Assembly (NCBI GenBank): GCA_019096065.1
Contig: JAGUCH010000001.1
Span: forward strand, 2,852,001-2,916,000
Source: Paracyclopina nana
Lineage: Eukaryota; Arthropoda; Copepoda; Cyclopoida; Cyclopettidae
Length of the DNA stretch: 64,000 nt
Direction of reading: 5' to 3'
Shown here: piece by piece, positions 27,092 through 39,446 of the stretch
Position numbering within the stretch: the first letter of the stretch is position 1
Layout: every line of letters begins with the position of its first letter
Translations under genes and position numbers: made by a program
The notes under the pieces: generated by a model
Told to the model about the DNA's origin: nothing
The model's database searches: none
What the model saw: only the letters and a program-made list of their open reading frames with translations

Positions 27092-29368
27092 TTACTCCGG
27101 ATCCATCTCCTCGTCCTCGTCGGCATCGACTTGCTCCTCGTAATTCTGGCACTTGGCTTGGCAGTAGGGACAATACCACACGAGCAGCACGCTCAACGAC
27201 ACCACGAACAGAACATTGGGAACCACAATGGACGCAATTATCGAGGCCAACATTTCGGAGGAATTGAACTCCTCAATCACAATCCATGGATTGACTTTGC
27301 TGTAGTAGCAAGGAAAGGTTTCGGTACTGTTGAGCAGAGTTTCGTAGTCTGAGGCGAATCTCGCGCAAGCAATCTTGGGAGGGTAACCACAGCCTTTGAT
27401 ATTCACCAACAGAGGAGTGTCCACCATGGTCTACCAAAAAGAAGAGATACCCCACCAGAATGAAAAGTGTCAATAACGGTTGTATAAGTTAAAGTTATGT
27501 GAACCCTTATGAAGCCGTTTCGAAGAAGATACAGTAATAGATACGCAAGGTTTTGAAAAAATAACGTTAAGTTAAATGACCATTAGATAAACTTTGAATG
27601 AGCCTTCATTCCACCATTTTGATGACTTTAAATAACAATTGAGTTTAGATTTGAAATATGAATAACCCAGCGTTAAATTACAGTTTTTAATCCCATTAAG
27701 AGACATTATACTTGACTAAGAAATCGCTAGAAAATGAATTTAAATTATTGCAGTCTCTTTTAACTGCTACTTAATGGTTGCATATTGCCTGGGAAGACAA
27801 CTTCAGGAAGAGAACTTCCAAAACTTAAACCATTAGAATTATAGGACACTTTATGATGTCCAGCCTTTTTTTCTCATAAGTTACCAAATTAGGCTTAGAG
27901 ATAACTCTAGGAGATGGTTGATATGCTTATAGGTAAGTTTTAAAGACTCAATCTTTGGACAATTGACAATTATATTAGCCATTTTTAGTTTATTTTTGTT
28001 TCTAAGTAATATAATTTCTTTGTCACACTATTTCAAATGAAGGAACAGCTTTTTCAACAATGTTCATGAATCATTTTTTGGCCAATATTAATTGAAATGA
28101 GAAATCTTATCATTATTTCTTATTGCAGAATCAATGCATGACTCTCAGCGCCATCTCTTATTAATTTTAAAAACTATTTTTGAAAAGTTTGTTTAATGGT
28201 AAATTCATAATTCATGATAATGGTAGCATAATGAGTAAACTTTTTGTTTTCGTTTGAAAAGAGCACTTTTTCAAGTAAAAAAAAGGTAAGATTATCCTGC
28301 CTTTATAGAACAGTTTCATTTTTTAATTATAAGCATTTCGGTTTGGCAAAAGTCAGAAATTCTCAAAAGTTATTTAAGGACATTAATTTGTAAGTTACTC
28401 AAAGTAATATAAAGGTAAAATTTTAAAGGGTATTTAACAGTAGTGTTACTTTACCTTTCATAACAGTAATTAATAGTAATTTAAAGCAGATTTTAAAAGT
28501 TTGTTTCACGGCTTTTTAACTTCAGTTAAATAACTTTTCTAAAATGTAACATAACGCTTTAGAGCAAAAGGTTTAATGATGATTATTTTAAGTTACCTTA
28601 AATAACCATTATGTACAGTTTCAAATTAATGGGTAAATAACTGTAACTTAATCTTACGTTATTTTTCAAATATTCTGGTGGGGTAGGATATCGCAGACTG
28701 TAGTAGTCATATGTTATGCGTAGCCTAACCTGATTTTCCACGATGTCGAATCGCGTTAAATCCACCCAGTCAGCCTCGGCTGTATCCTGCACTCGCGTGT
28801 AGTTATGGTATGGTGTGTAGCTGTAAATGACGCGCACTTGGTAGCATTTATACATATCCACCGTGCAGCCCTCGCGACAGGAGCTCCACAAGCAATTGGA
28901 TTTGCCATGCTTGACCTCAACGCGAGACACTTTGCAGGTCACTGGCTCGTCAACGAAATCATGCAACATCGTGGAAATTGCCGGATCCAAGACAAACGGG
29001 ACGAGAAACAAGAACGCAAAGGCCGAGACAATGCAAAGCGTGCCGAGGCTCAACGAGGTGTAATATTTGCATTTCTCCATTTGAGTTGGCGTATTCTCCT
29101 CTTCTTGTGCCGCATTGGCCGCGGCCTCAGCCTCCAAGATGGCATTATGCGCGGCGGCTGCTTTGGCTATCACCGCAGGATCAGAGGGGTCCGGTGGTCT
29201 CTTTTCTCTTTTCTTCTTCTTCAGTGGATTTGGCGATGCGCTGAGGTCCCCGATGGTTTCGTCAACGTCATTGGCGCGTGCTGCTTCATTGAGGTCATCG
29301 TGGGGGGTACCATCAGCCTCGTTGATGGACCCATCGGTCAAGGCCTTTTCCAGATTGTCTGAGCTCAT
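27092..29368 (-). CDS. TipE/Teh-family voltage-gated sodium channel auxiliary subunit, 2 coding exons, 349 aa
   Basis: Coding exons on the minus strand are 29368-28658 and 27430-27092, joined in phase 0. TipE-family proteins are two-helix membrane subunits that raise expression and alter gating of the insect Para sodium channel. Residues about 102-131 form the first membrane segment and 297-323 the second, with a Cys-rich extracellular loop between. The loop holds the family motif SSCREGCT at 162-169, further paired cysteines, and N-glycosylation sites at Asn189, 271 and 293. Both ends face the cytosol; the N-terminus is long, charged and Ala/Glu-rich, and the tail ends DADEDEEMDPE. The start is the first in-frame ATG, two bases after acceptor GCTGTTTCAG; a noncoding exon must lie further upstream. 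A single family gene, not a tipE/Teh2-4 cluster, suggests Teh1 as a candidate, but the paralogue is unresolved. Confidence 0.9.
27487..28648. mobile_element. AT-rich repeat element filling the TipE intron
   Basis: The intron spans 27431-28657. Its outer sequences form an imperfect inverted repeat: TAAGTTAAAGTTATGTGAAC at the left and, reversed, TAAGTTACAGTTATTTACCC at the right, each bordered by TA. The interior repeats AAGTTA and GTAAAGTTAC-like motifs in both directions, and a longer direct similarity links about 27568-27600 with about 28598-28635 (TTAAGTTA...AAT.ACCATTA). This looks like a nonautonomous DNA element, or an intron derived from one, occupying about 95% of the intron. The low-complexity base composition makes the inverted repeat less certain. 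Confidence 0.35.
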
Positions 29369-29370
29369 GT

Positions 29371-30974
29371 CTGAAACAGCACCCGACCCATTAAAGTCCT
29401 TTCTTTTGTGGAAGTGCACAGCCACTATTTTGTACTACAGCATAAAGTAGTATCCAAGGAGGTCATTTTAGTTCAAAAGTAGCCAGGACTGCATTGCAAG
29501 GTTTGGCACGAAACTTTTTTGTTCCCGCCTCGAGTGCCTGAAGAAATGTAGCTCCGCAGACAGTTGTATTTTTAGCAATTAAAGGCGGGCTTTCTAATAA
29601 GTAATTAGGTAGTCAATCTTTCAAGTCGTCTCATGGATGCCATGAAGACAAATACTTGGCATGCTGAAGTTTCCTCTCTTGCGACAGCCGCATTTATGCC
29701 AACTATCTACGTGTTCTTCCACGATGGGGCCAAATTACACATTCGTGTAGTTAGTCTCGCAGGGAGATTGCCTGCTTATATGGTTGCATCACTGCGAAGA
29801 GCAATCTGCTTGATTTACTGATTAGTGCCTCACCTATTTACTTCTCTCCGAATTATCAGCAAATCATTTGAGTCTTCTCTTGATGAAAGGAATGGCTGTT
29901 ACCATACAAGTGCCCACGCTTGCACTGTATTCGGAAGGCAAGTTAGCGCTGCTGGATATTGCGCCATTGTGCACACTGTGAAACTCAATTCAAAGCCCCT
30001 TCACTTGATGACTCCCGGTTTGGCCGCAGAAAGGTTAAGTGCTCCCCTCCACATGCAGATCACTACAGCAAGATAGCTATGGAATGGCAACAACGCAGAC
30101 AAGATATGCTCTGTAGTATGTGTAACGGAAGAACGATGCTTGTGGCGGCTAAATCCTGCTTCATTTCTCTGTAATGGGCAGGTTTTCCTCAAAGACTGGG
30201 CCATTTTCTGGATTTCTGGATTGAGCGCACGCTTCTCGAGGTTTAACAACCGGGCTGCTACTGCACTGCATACGCATCAAGAATGAAAGCTCAAGCTACT
30301 CCATAGTTGTACTACTGTACGGCCGCATCTTCTATTAAGGTTGTACCGAGGTTCCGAACGCATTTCCGTGCTCATTTGTCACTATTATTTACATCACCAT
30401 TAGAGGAAAAAGCAACCTACGAACGTCCTGGGCACCACCGCCTTGATTAACCCTTGCGCTGCGCAAGTTGCACAGTGCTTCCAGCTAGCTAGGACTGAGC
30501 GGAATTTTTCACTCACGCAACCTTTACTTAGCGGTGCTGGTGCCTTGGCATTTCTCTCCGCGCGGCCTACGAGACTACGTATAACGCACAGAGTACGTAC
30601 TATGAAGTAAGTGGAGGCGGGATTTGGCACAAAGTTGAGCCAGAAGAAGAGAAAGCTATCTATTGTAGTCCGACCCCGAGGGAATGCGGACAGAGTACGC
30701 GCAACCTTTCTCACTCGGTTAGAATTAGTTGACCATCCGGGTGAATTATCACGGCGTATACAGCTCCTCTAATGATCACATACGGATCCTGATGGTGGAA
30801 AGAAGCAAACTCTTTTGAACTAGAATTACACTGGTACTTACGCCCTCGTGTCAAAATAGATTACCTGCATAACATGAAATGGGGGAATTCCAGCTTATGA
30901 GTAATTAAGACGTAAAAATGTAAAAGTACTTACAATTAGCACGTGAATGAAAATGCGTTGAGAATCATAGTAGC
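29371..30974. other. Intergenic DNA upstream of TipE, with a GC-richer block
   Basis: The TipE noncoding first exon is expected here or further right. A GC-richer block at about 30400-30720 contains TCAGTC on the minus strand near 30497, an initiator match, but no strong donor follows, so the promoter assignment is weak. Open frames here have no recognised domains. Confidence 0.4.
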
Positions 30975-30980
30975 TTTATT
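30975..30980 (-). terminator. Polyadenylation signal of the DEG/ENaC gene
   Basis: AATAAA on the minus strand lies about 125 bases past the DEG/ENaC stop codon and is the first canonical signal downstream. Confidence 0.6.
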
Positions 30981-31104
30981 TTAGAGCATGGCATGATTTT
31001 CTCTGAGTTGAGCAATTACCCCCAGCTTTCGACGGTCAATTATAAGAAAGCTAAAGGCCTTTGATGCTGCACATCATGCAGTGTAGTAATCGTGGCAACA
31101 CGGT

Positions 31105-34100
31105 TTAAGAATTGGTGGATTCTTGAGTCTCTCCGGCTGCAGCCGCATCCATAAAAACGGTTAAGCACTTTTTCTTAATCTTCCCTCCGTTCTGCACCAC
31201 CCGCACACTGTCAATTTGATCCACATTTCTGGGCTGCTGCTGCCGATGCTCTAAACTTCCGAGGTCTGTGATTATCTCATCTGCATGAGTGGAATTATTG
31301 TGGTTGTCCATGTTGGCTTCAGACTCCCTCGCTTTCCTCATATGAAACGATGAGGAGGCCGTCATTGTCCGGCGAACTGTCGCTAGAGACTTAGCACCTG
31401 TCCGGAAGAACATAATCGCTACGTGGTGAAGGATTTCGAAAAACGTCACCAGGGACATGCCCATGGTCAGTCCTAAGATACCACCGACATTGGCAACAAA
31501 CCAAATCAGAGGCACCTTCTGATCGATTTTCACTTGAGTCACGGCCGGATCCTTGATGTAGACATTGACCAAAGCTAGATTCTCCCGGCCATACCTAGAA
31601 AAATACACCGAAAAAAGGAGGATCTTAGCAAAAAACTTGAGAGCTTATAAGCGATATTTATAGTCAGCCACGCTCGTTACAACGCCGACCTAGTAAGCAG
31701 TAATTAGATTTCAGCAAAAGAAGAAACACAATCCTATTGTCTATTGGTGATTAGGGCGACTCGCATGTTGTGCAAGCTTTTCCTAAATTACTTACCGATA
31801 GATCAGCTTGAATAGCCTGTCACTGAAATTGACCACTCCGTGGTTGAAGAAGACATCATCTATGTCCGGAATTTGCTCCTCGCTTGCAGTTTTGGGGGGC
31901 TTATCAGAGCAAATCTTATCTTGGTTGGCCTCGATTGCCTCGCACAGCTCAGGATATCGGTCAGTGAGAGTGGCTCTTTTATGGGTTTTGCAGGTGGACC
32001 TCAGTTTCCGGAACAAAACACAAAACTCCGGGCCATGAGTGAACGTGTTCAAGTTGGGAAACACCGACGTCGTGACAGCCATTTTTATTGTCTAAAACGA
32101 GGAAAAAAATGATGGCTTTCCAATGATTATGCACAAACATCCGGATTTATGATGACGTCAGAAATAAAGAAAAAGTTGATGCTCCCACAGACAAAGAAAA
32201 GTTTAACTACCTGGTCTGTGCATGGAGAATAACACTGCTTATTCACACCATTTACGTCATTTACGTGAGTGTGGCTGCCAATATCAGTCAGAATCTTGTT
32301 CATACACAAAAGGCTTTTGCCAGAGCAGATTTTGGGGTAATCGTCGTATGCCATCGTATGGAAGAAGGGCACGCACTGGCAATTTGACACGACCTTGTCA
32401 TAGGTAGCAGCGAAAAGACAATTGGATAGGCCATACCTACCAGGAATAAGCCAATTTGTTGGAAGAGGAAAACTTCTCTGATCGATGAGGAAAAAAATAC
32501 CTGTAAAGCTCCTGGGGAAGGTATTTGAATCTGAATTCCTCGTCAGCGTAGCAAGCTCTTTCATCTGGTGTGAATCTATTTAAGGCCTCCTCCGTCGTTA
32601 CAGTTAGAGAGGGGGTTACAGAGAGCTGAGTGACGAACCCAGGGCTGATGTCGACATCACTGAGCGCCATGATTGGCTGGTCCATGTGGTGATGTATTGC
32701 AAGCTTGAAGCCTTCTCCGCGATGAGGGGAAAAGCCGTAGTCGTACACCTGAAAATACATAAATCAACGTGAGAAAAAGCCATTCTGGAGGAAGACGGAT
32801 ATTTGTCAAATAGACGTGTGGCTCGAGATTCACGTAGTGTTGCAGCTACTACATGGTACACAACACCAAATATATCGAAAGGCACTCTAAAATACGAGCT
32901 AGCAGCGTCTGTCAGAAAGTCAAGCATTAAAGCAAACAAGTTGATGGATGTACGTAGGTAGCATTGCATAAGTGAACAAAGCCTTCAACAAACTCCTTTT
33001 TTAGGGAGCCAAGTGGAAACTTTCTTGAGAGTTAACCAAAAGATGTCAAATGAAAAAGTTCATATCGATTTCCATTCCCAATTACCATATGGCAGAAGGC
33101 AGGCGCAAACGTGTCAACGCATATGCTTTCAAAGAGTTATTGCACCAGGGTATTGGGGCTCGCCATCAACGAGAGTGGCAAAATCCCATTTATGTCATCA
33201 TATAAGCCAGTGCAACCTTTTAATGAGAAACCACTTGCATACTATCTGGACATCAGCAGCATTATAAATGTGCGCTAGGCCATTCAGAAAGTCAAAGACT
33301 TTCCTGCAGACCATCATAGAATAAACCCTAATCTAATAGCTGATGATGGTTGCACTGGATTACTTTCTGGCAAAGCTACCCCATTATTCAATCAAACAAA
33401 CAGACGTGAACAACCTACCTCAGCATCCAGCAATATGGACAGACCATTTTCCTTGCCTAATTGAATTCCAGGTTGTATAGTTTGTGTGTAGTTGCGCATG
33501 AGAATCTCAAATGGGACATGCTGGAGGCTCCGATTAAAAGTTATTTGGGGCTTGATCAAAGTGCAGAGGCCGTAGTCTGTACCAAAAAATGGAAGAAGAC
33601 TAGTGTACGAATCGACATCTTTGGCGACACGTTGATACGAGGCTCGGAGGACCACATTTTCGCCTGTAACAATATACACAAAATGTTGGTACGTGGAGCA
33701 CAATTTTCACGCGTATTTTCTTTCTGACAGCTACTTCCTTTTGTTTAAAAAAAAACATGAAGTAGCTATATGCTATGTGGGGTCTTTTGCATTACGTAGA
33801 CGGATTTTCAATGAACTTTATTACATCCCCGAGGGATTACACCAGAATGCATCTCTGGGACACGTCATTGGACATCAGGAAGAGGAGAGCTAGTAGCTTG
33901 CACTTTGGCAAATACAAAGCAAATTCTAATTTACTAGCTATAATACGAACTGTAATTGATTTTTGAGACCTAATAGACTCGTAAGGCGCATGCTGTGTCC
34001 CTTGGGACCAAATGTTACCGTTTTAAATTGGCCTTTACACAGATAGAAAGGCCCTTTTATTCGCGCAATTTCACATAAAAATTCACCTTGATGGCTTCTA

Positions 34101-36857
34101 TAAAGCCGTAAAACGATAAAAGAATAAAAAAGTGAGCGTCATCGTCAAAAAATAAGCTCATGAGCGTGTAAGGCTTTCGAGAGCAAGGTGTAGTAGTATA
34201 AACGTAATATACTACTATGTAGGGGTTTGATGATTACTTCTGTCGACTGTAATTACTCCTGTCTCATCCGAATTAGAATTAGGTGCTTTTTCTAAGAGGC
34301 AAATGTGCTACATAATATACGTAAGCATACTCAGCTAGACTGTTAACTTGTAGTACGCAGATACGTACAACAACATGATTTAACTGTTTCCACAGCTAGA
34401 AAAACTATTTTCGCGCTGCTTTGTCGAGAAGGCGGAGAAGAGCTCGTGTTGCTTTCATTATTATGCAGAACCAAATTTGCTACAAGGAGAGAAAACTCAC
34501 GAGCCAATTCAGAAAAAGTTAGTTTCGAACGTTTAAATGATTTGGCGAGAGAAGTGAACAACTAAAAGTCAGGAAAAAGTAAATCTCCAGTTCAATCGAT
34601 TGTGGCTCTTCTCGTCGCAGCTTGCAGCTGGAATAAGCCTCTTTTCCTGGTCAACAATGGATTTGCCTGCCTACAGCCAGAGCACGTAAGAAGGAAAATG
34701 AATGCTTAGTTAAAGCTCTTAGCAACGAGGTCGTGGAATGCGAGAAAGCGCCATTAGAAATTATGAAAATGGTCCTATGAGAATTAACGTACCTATTTCT
34801 TGCACTGCAAGGGTCTTGAAATACCACCCGGCATCTCTGACGTAAGACTCGTTGGCACTGGCCTTCCAGTCGAAGGAATGATGCTTGACTTCGTCTAAAG
34901 CCTCCTTACGATAAGGAGTTGACTGAAACATGAAATCTGCCAGGAGTCCCTTGGAAATGACCTCCTCAGAAGCGAATATTTTAGCCACATCATTCATCTG
35001 CAAGGAAGACTTTTGATACTATATTTGGCACCTCATCATAATTTGACTATGCTTTATAGTGCAAGAGACATTCTCAACATGTGATATTGAGGGGGATCTG
35101 ATTTGTATTCTAGCCAAACAGCAAGTCGCTTACTTGCCCTGAAAAGCAGAGCCTCCATTTGTGTCCCAACAAATCTGATAGCTATTCCCAATGATAGATA
35201 CTACCACTACAATTGTATACCAACCAAAAATGCAGTCAGAAGAGCAATGCAAAGTAGCAGTAGTATTCTTACCAGATCTTCGGGTAGCTCGTGCTTGGAA
35301 CCAAAGTAAGCCTGTCTGAGGACAGCATCCAATAAGGTCTTGTTTTTTGACAACCCATACGCGTGAAAAAGCGAGCTTCGTCCTTGATTGATATTACAAA
35401 GCGTTACACTCGGGAAGAAGACGTTTTGCAGCGAAGCTCTGAAAATGGAAAAAGTAATCTTGAGCAAGCTGCATTCGGCCGAAAGACAATGCACGTCAGA
35501 AATAGTCTTGAAGGCATATTATAGTATGGCTCCGACTTTCTTGAGACCTGAGGGCCGCCCGCTACCTCGTTAGAAAAAACTTGTGACATTTCCAATTTTG
35601 TGCCTAGGCCGGAGCTACTTCTATCTGAGTGGAACATATGCAGCATGCCTGAATGGCTTTGGCCAGCGAAAGTATGAAAACTGAGGCGAAAAGTAATAGA
35701 GCAATTGAAATAAAGGTGGCTAGCTCTTGAATGGTCTCTGAGCTCTTGACGCCACACAGCTTCTTGCAATACCCAAGTGCTCTAGGGAAAGACAAACACC
35801 ACTCATCATCTCCTGCAAACAAAAGAAAAAAATCGCCTCGACACTGTTAAAGCGCATTCGCCAGAATGCTTCAGCTCAAAGGACAAAGATCACCAGGTCT
35901 CAACAAAAGAATCATAAAGTCTCGGGAAATGGGATTCAATCTTTCGTAAAGACAAAAATGACCTGGCCTTTATCAAAACGCTCGAACGAGAAACCACTCA
36001 ATCCGAGCGAAAAAACTAAAGAGATGTCACATTAGTAGCATACTGCACACAAAAGCTTTTTCTTTTTCACATTATATGAAGATGTTGATGGAGTGTGGTC
36101 ATTTCATAGGTATCGTCCAAAAGCCATTCTGGATACAACACTATCTTCGCCTTTCACTGCTGCCATTCCACTGCAAGAGTCTATTAGCATATTTTCAATA
36201 ACGATTCCCGCCAAGATTCGCCATAATATTGGGCGCGGCTGCATGGTTGGGCACTAAAAGCTACTCAATTTACAGTCCGCTCGACCTGAAAATGTCCCAC
36301 TCAGAGCCTGAAGGGAAACTGCGCCTCTTGAAACTTGAAGTTGAACTTTGAAAAAGATTGACTCATTCCTGGGCCTACGTAAAGGGAGGAGGATCCTATC
36401 TGACAAGAAAAACCGCTAGAAAAAAAAATTGCCATCATGGGAAGGAAAACCAGAGCTTAAAGAGGACTCAGAAAAAAGCCAGAAAGACTTTACCACAAGA
36501 TGTTCATCTGAACAGAAAAAGGAAAAGGCAATGCAGCAGCAGATAGAATCATTTTACACTGCCAGCTAATTAATCTGTAGCGCGCGCGGCTCCAGTAATA
36601 AAATACAGGAGAGGCCATTAGTACCTTGAAGTGTCCTGGGTTGTCATCACTGTGGAAGCTAGGAAGTTGGCAAAAGAGTGGCTTAGGAAGAAAATGGCCA
36701 CCCCTATGGACGCAATGACCACGGCGACCCATCCTGCCTTAAGTAGGGGCCTCCTGGTAGTCTGTTCATCATCACTGGCCAGAAACTTCCAGCCATGCAA
36801 ACTTGTAGCTTGACAAAACTTGTCAAAGCAACCAGATGAAGTGGAATGATTCCCCAT
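31105..36857 (-). CDS. DEG/ENaC (pickpocket-like) sodium channel, 8 coding exons, 702 aa
   Basis: Coding exons on the minus strand: 36857-36625, 35438-35273, 34997-34793, 33663-33419, 32748-32501, 32436-32211, 32091-31796 and 31594-31105. They total 2109 nt with consistent phases. The family forms trimeric, usually amiloride-sensitive, non-voltage-gated sodium channels of the plasma membrane. The N-terminal gating motif TSLHG is at residues 18-22 and the first helix is at about 42-66. The post-helix strand FFPSVTLCNINQ follows. Cys-rich thumb sequences include YGLSNCLFAATYDKVVSNCQ from 367. The second helix carries the selectivity motif G-M-S at 585-587 within GLTMGMSLVTFFEI. The tail of about 100 residues is hydrophilic. 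The start ATGGGGAAT lies 11 nt after an acceptor, so a noncoding exon exists upstream. The pickpocket subfamily cannot be assigned; ripped-pocket and ppk types remain possible. Confidence 0.93.
32749..33418 (-). other. DEG/ENaC intron, 670 nt
   Basis: This phase-0 intron lies between ...LLDAE and VYDYGFS, with donor GAG/GTAGGT and acceptor TGTATTTTCAG read on the minus strand. Nothing else was recognised inside. Confidence 0.85.
33664..34792 (-). other. DEG/ENaC intron, 1.1 kb
   Basis: This phase-1 intron splits the glycine codon of QEIGENVV. It has no recognised gene; it contains the short inverted repeat at 34191-34217. Confidence 0.85.
34191..34217. repeat. Perfect 10-bp inverted repeat with 7-nt spacer
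   Basis: TAGTAGTATA and TATACTACTA flank the spacer AACGTAA within a DEG/ENaC intron. A transcript could form a short hairpin. It is too short for a microRNA precursor and no flanking target duplication was seen. Confidence 0.6.
35604..35812 (-). CDS. Orphan exon-like ORF with one membrane segment in the first DEG/ENaC intron
   Basis: I do not recognise this protein. On the minus strand a very strong acceptor (TTTTTTCTTTTGTTTGCAG) opens a phase-1 frame that begins DDEWCLSFPRALGYCKKLCG, continues into a hydrophobic helix (FISIALLLFASVFILSLAKA) and ends CSTQIEVAPA before a stop. It could be the last exon of a nested or upstream gene. Joining it to the DEG/ENaC first exon does not work, because that exon exits in phase 2 and the join reads a stop within three codons. 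It does not resemble the DEG/ENaC N-terminus. No partner exon was found upstream. Confidence 0.3.
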
Positions 36858-37770
36858 TGTTTTCAGATCTGTTAAGGTGATGTCAATCAGAAATAACTTA
36901 ATCTTGCTGTCATGGTCGACCAGGAGAAGAGGCCCTGTAAGAAAACTCTGGTACACTAACAGCAATTACTTTGGAGCTGAACACGGCTTTCCATAGGCAT
37001 GTGTTTATGAAAAAGCGCCTCTTAAGGGGGATTTGGCTGAAAATTGAAAATGCTATTTATAACGTGAAAGGCTTACCGACTCAATTTTTGCATCGCACTC
37101 GCGTAGGATTGGTTACATTTTATCTTGGTGAACAATCTAAAGTCAGAATATAACCGAGGCTTTAAAACTGTAGTGCACGCGAGAAGAGCATCAGAGAACT
37201 AACCACCAAGATCCCAGACACAAGAAAGCTCGGCAAGCGAAATATCCGTCTCTTCGCGAGGAGGCTGTTTCAGCTAGGCGCTTTCAATTTGGAGCCGAGC
37301 AATAACACAACATAGTTTCATACACACTTTTCACTTTTCTGATAGGTTTTTCTCTTGTCGAAAAAATTGCCTCTCATTCAATTTATTTTTCAACACTTTC
37401 CAATTCCTACTTCATAGAGATACGAAACCATCAATGAGAGAGATTACACTTTGGGCTACTAGCTCCCAAGGTTAAACCTTTCACTAAGGGGGAAACTTGG
37501 AATCATTCATATCCACTCACCATCCCTAGGGTGACACTTCCCTTCCAAACTTTGAAAATGAGCTTATAAATTAGTAGCCATTACTAGTAGTTGGTTGGAA
37601 GAAGAGCATTATGTACGCTAACTTTTGGAGAGAAACTTGTGATAATTCATCTCCATAATTGACTGTTAGTATTGCATAGTGTGAGAGCAGTAATATGTTA
37701 ATCCTGTTGATGATTCCAGTCCTAATGGCGAGCTCCCTTGAGAAATAGCCTAAAGCTTTTCTTCGCTCAA

Positions 37771-37783
37771 CACACACACACAC
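37771..37783. repeat. (CA)n microsatellite
   Basis: A short run of six and a half CA units lies in intergenic DNA. No function is inferred. Confidence 0.8.
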
Positions 37784-39282
37784 TGCTGACACGAAACTAC
37801 GCTTTTATAGTTGTGCAAGATGTGGGCTACAACCATTAAGATTCAGAATTATAGTTTTTAGAATATGAATGTAGTTTGAATGAAGTAATTAAGAGAGGAG
37901 GCAATTTGCTCGAATCTGATCTTCTCAGCTGCCTTCATAACGACGTCAACTCCTTAGGTAAGAAGAAACTCATTTTACTTTTCAAAAAGAGGGGAGAAAG
38001 TTAGGCCACAATTCTTCGGATCATTAACCCTAAAATAGGATTATGAAAAACTTGTCCTCAAGTTGGAGAAATATGCATGCAAATGTGGACGGTTCAAGAA
38101 AATAAGCTCCAACTCGAGGAAGCTTGGCTCGAATAGCTTTCATGACAGCTAATACTTCAGTAGGTTCAATGTCGTTCTGAAAAGAGCCTCGTCAGCCAAT
38201 GAAACCATTTCAAAAATTTCTCGCGAGCATCTAGTGATTAACATCTCCAGACTCATTTTGAGCCTGATGTCATTAAGCTCTAATGTTGCACTCTCAAAAT
38301 GAACCGTTTTTATTGGGGCAAAATGTGGAGAATTATGAGCGCTTATGGCGAATGTGGAACTGCAATAGGCCATGGCCATCTAACCCTAGAAACAGACAAC
38401 TGCTGTTTCAGAGCTTAAAGAAAAAGAGATATTTCAGCCTATTCAAAAGTGACGCCACAGCATTGTTTGCTGGGTACCAAGAATTCCAGCTAAAAGGACA
38501 ACACAACAACAGTTTCTATCTTTTTACAGTCGTGATATCGACCATTAACATAGCCTCCGTTTTCAGGTACACAAGTAGGTATACACTAACAATCCGCGTT
38601 ATTGTTCCAACATATTTCTACTTACATATGTCATTAGCAACTGTCTATGCACAAAGCTAAAGAGCTCTTTCTTTCTATATGGGCTTAATCCGATTTTGCC
38701 AACTTTGTACTTCTTTCCATTAATTAGGCTGATCTCTTTCTCATTGGAAATAAATGACAACGACTTGGCTGGAATGGGCTCTTTTCGTGCATTGACGATC
38801 AGCCTTGGCTCGTAAAACAGGTCATTTTCAAATGAGCCCTGAGGCTTTAAGCCAGCCTCTATTACCAATGAAGGGGACAAGCTGCTTTCCTAAGTGTGTG
38901 ATTGCACTTTTTTCAATTTGTGCATCGCTTGCGTGCTTCGTGAGTGAAGCTAATAATACTTCAAAATCTAAAATGCTAACAAATACAAGTTTAGCATGGC
39001 AAAGGATCCATTACATTGGCTCCCTAATTTTGATGTTCAATGTGGTCAGAACACCAAACTTGTTAGGATAATTTGATAGACTGCAATTTGCACTCAATCA
39101 AGATTTGGTAGGTTGTTCCGATAAAAAGATGGTGTTCCCAAATGGTCAGTCTCTTTGTCGACGTCCGGCATTCCGGATTAACTCACAAAAAAAGTCCGCA
39201 TCACATCAAAGTAACACGGAATTAGGATATATCTTGCCGCGAATTTTGAAGATCACTATAATCAAAATACACAAGAGCATTA

Positions 39283-39446
39283 GGGCGTTCACATACCGCA
39301 TTTTAGTGTAACCAAAACTGAAACTGGTTAGACCAAACTGACTTTAGTCCGGACAAAAGTCGGGATTCATGTTTAGTTTAACTATAATCAGATTCGTTAA
39401 ACTAAAATCAGTTTTGAATAGACCAAACTGCGATATAAGAACGCCC
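39283..39446. mobile_element. Short inverted-repeat element (MITE) with TA borders, 164 bp
   Basis: The ends read TAGGGCGTTC at 39281 and GAACGCCCTA ending at 39448. Beyond this perfect 10 bp the two ends continue to match imperfectly for about 38 bp (CGCA and AAAAC blocks shared). Taking the outermost TA on each side as the target duplication gives a 164-bp element. The inside is rich in AACTGA and ACCAAACTG-type motifs in both directions. It has no coding capacity. A TA target would suit a Tc1/mariner-type partner, but other TA- or TWA-targeting families are possible. Confidence 0.65.

Noticed and set aside
29369-29425. Extension of TipE upstream of its first in-frame ATG
   Set aside because: The 19 upstream codons begin at a GTG and contain no ATG. 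A good acceptor lies two bases before the ATG at 29368.
28805-29450. Long plus-strand frames opposite the TipE first exon
   Set aside because: They are antisense shadows of the TipE coding exon, which carries the family motifs and valid splice sites.
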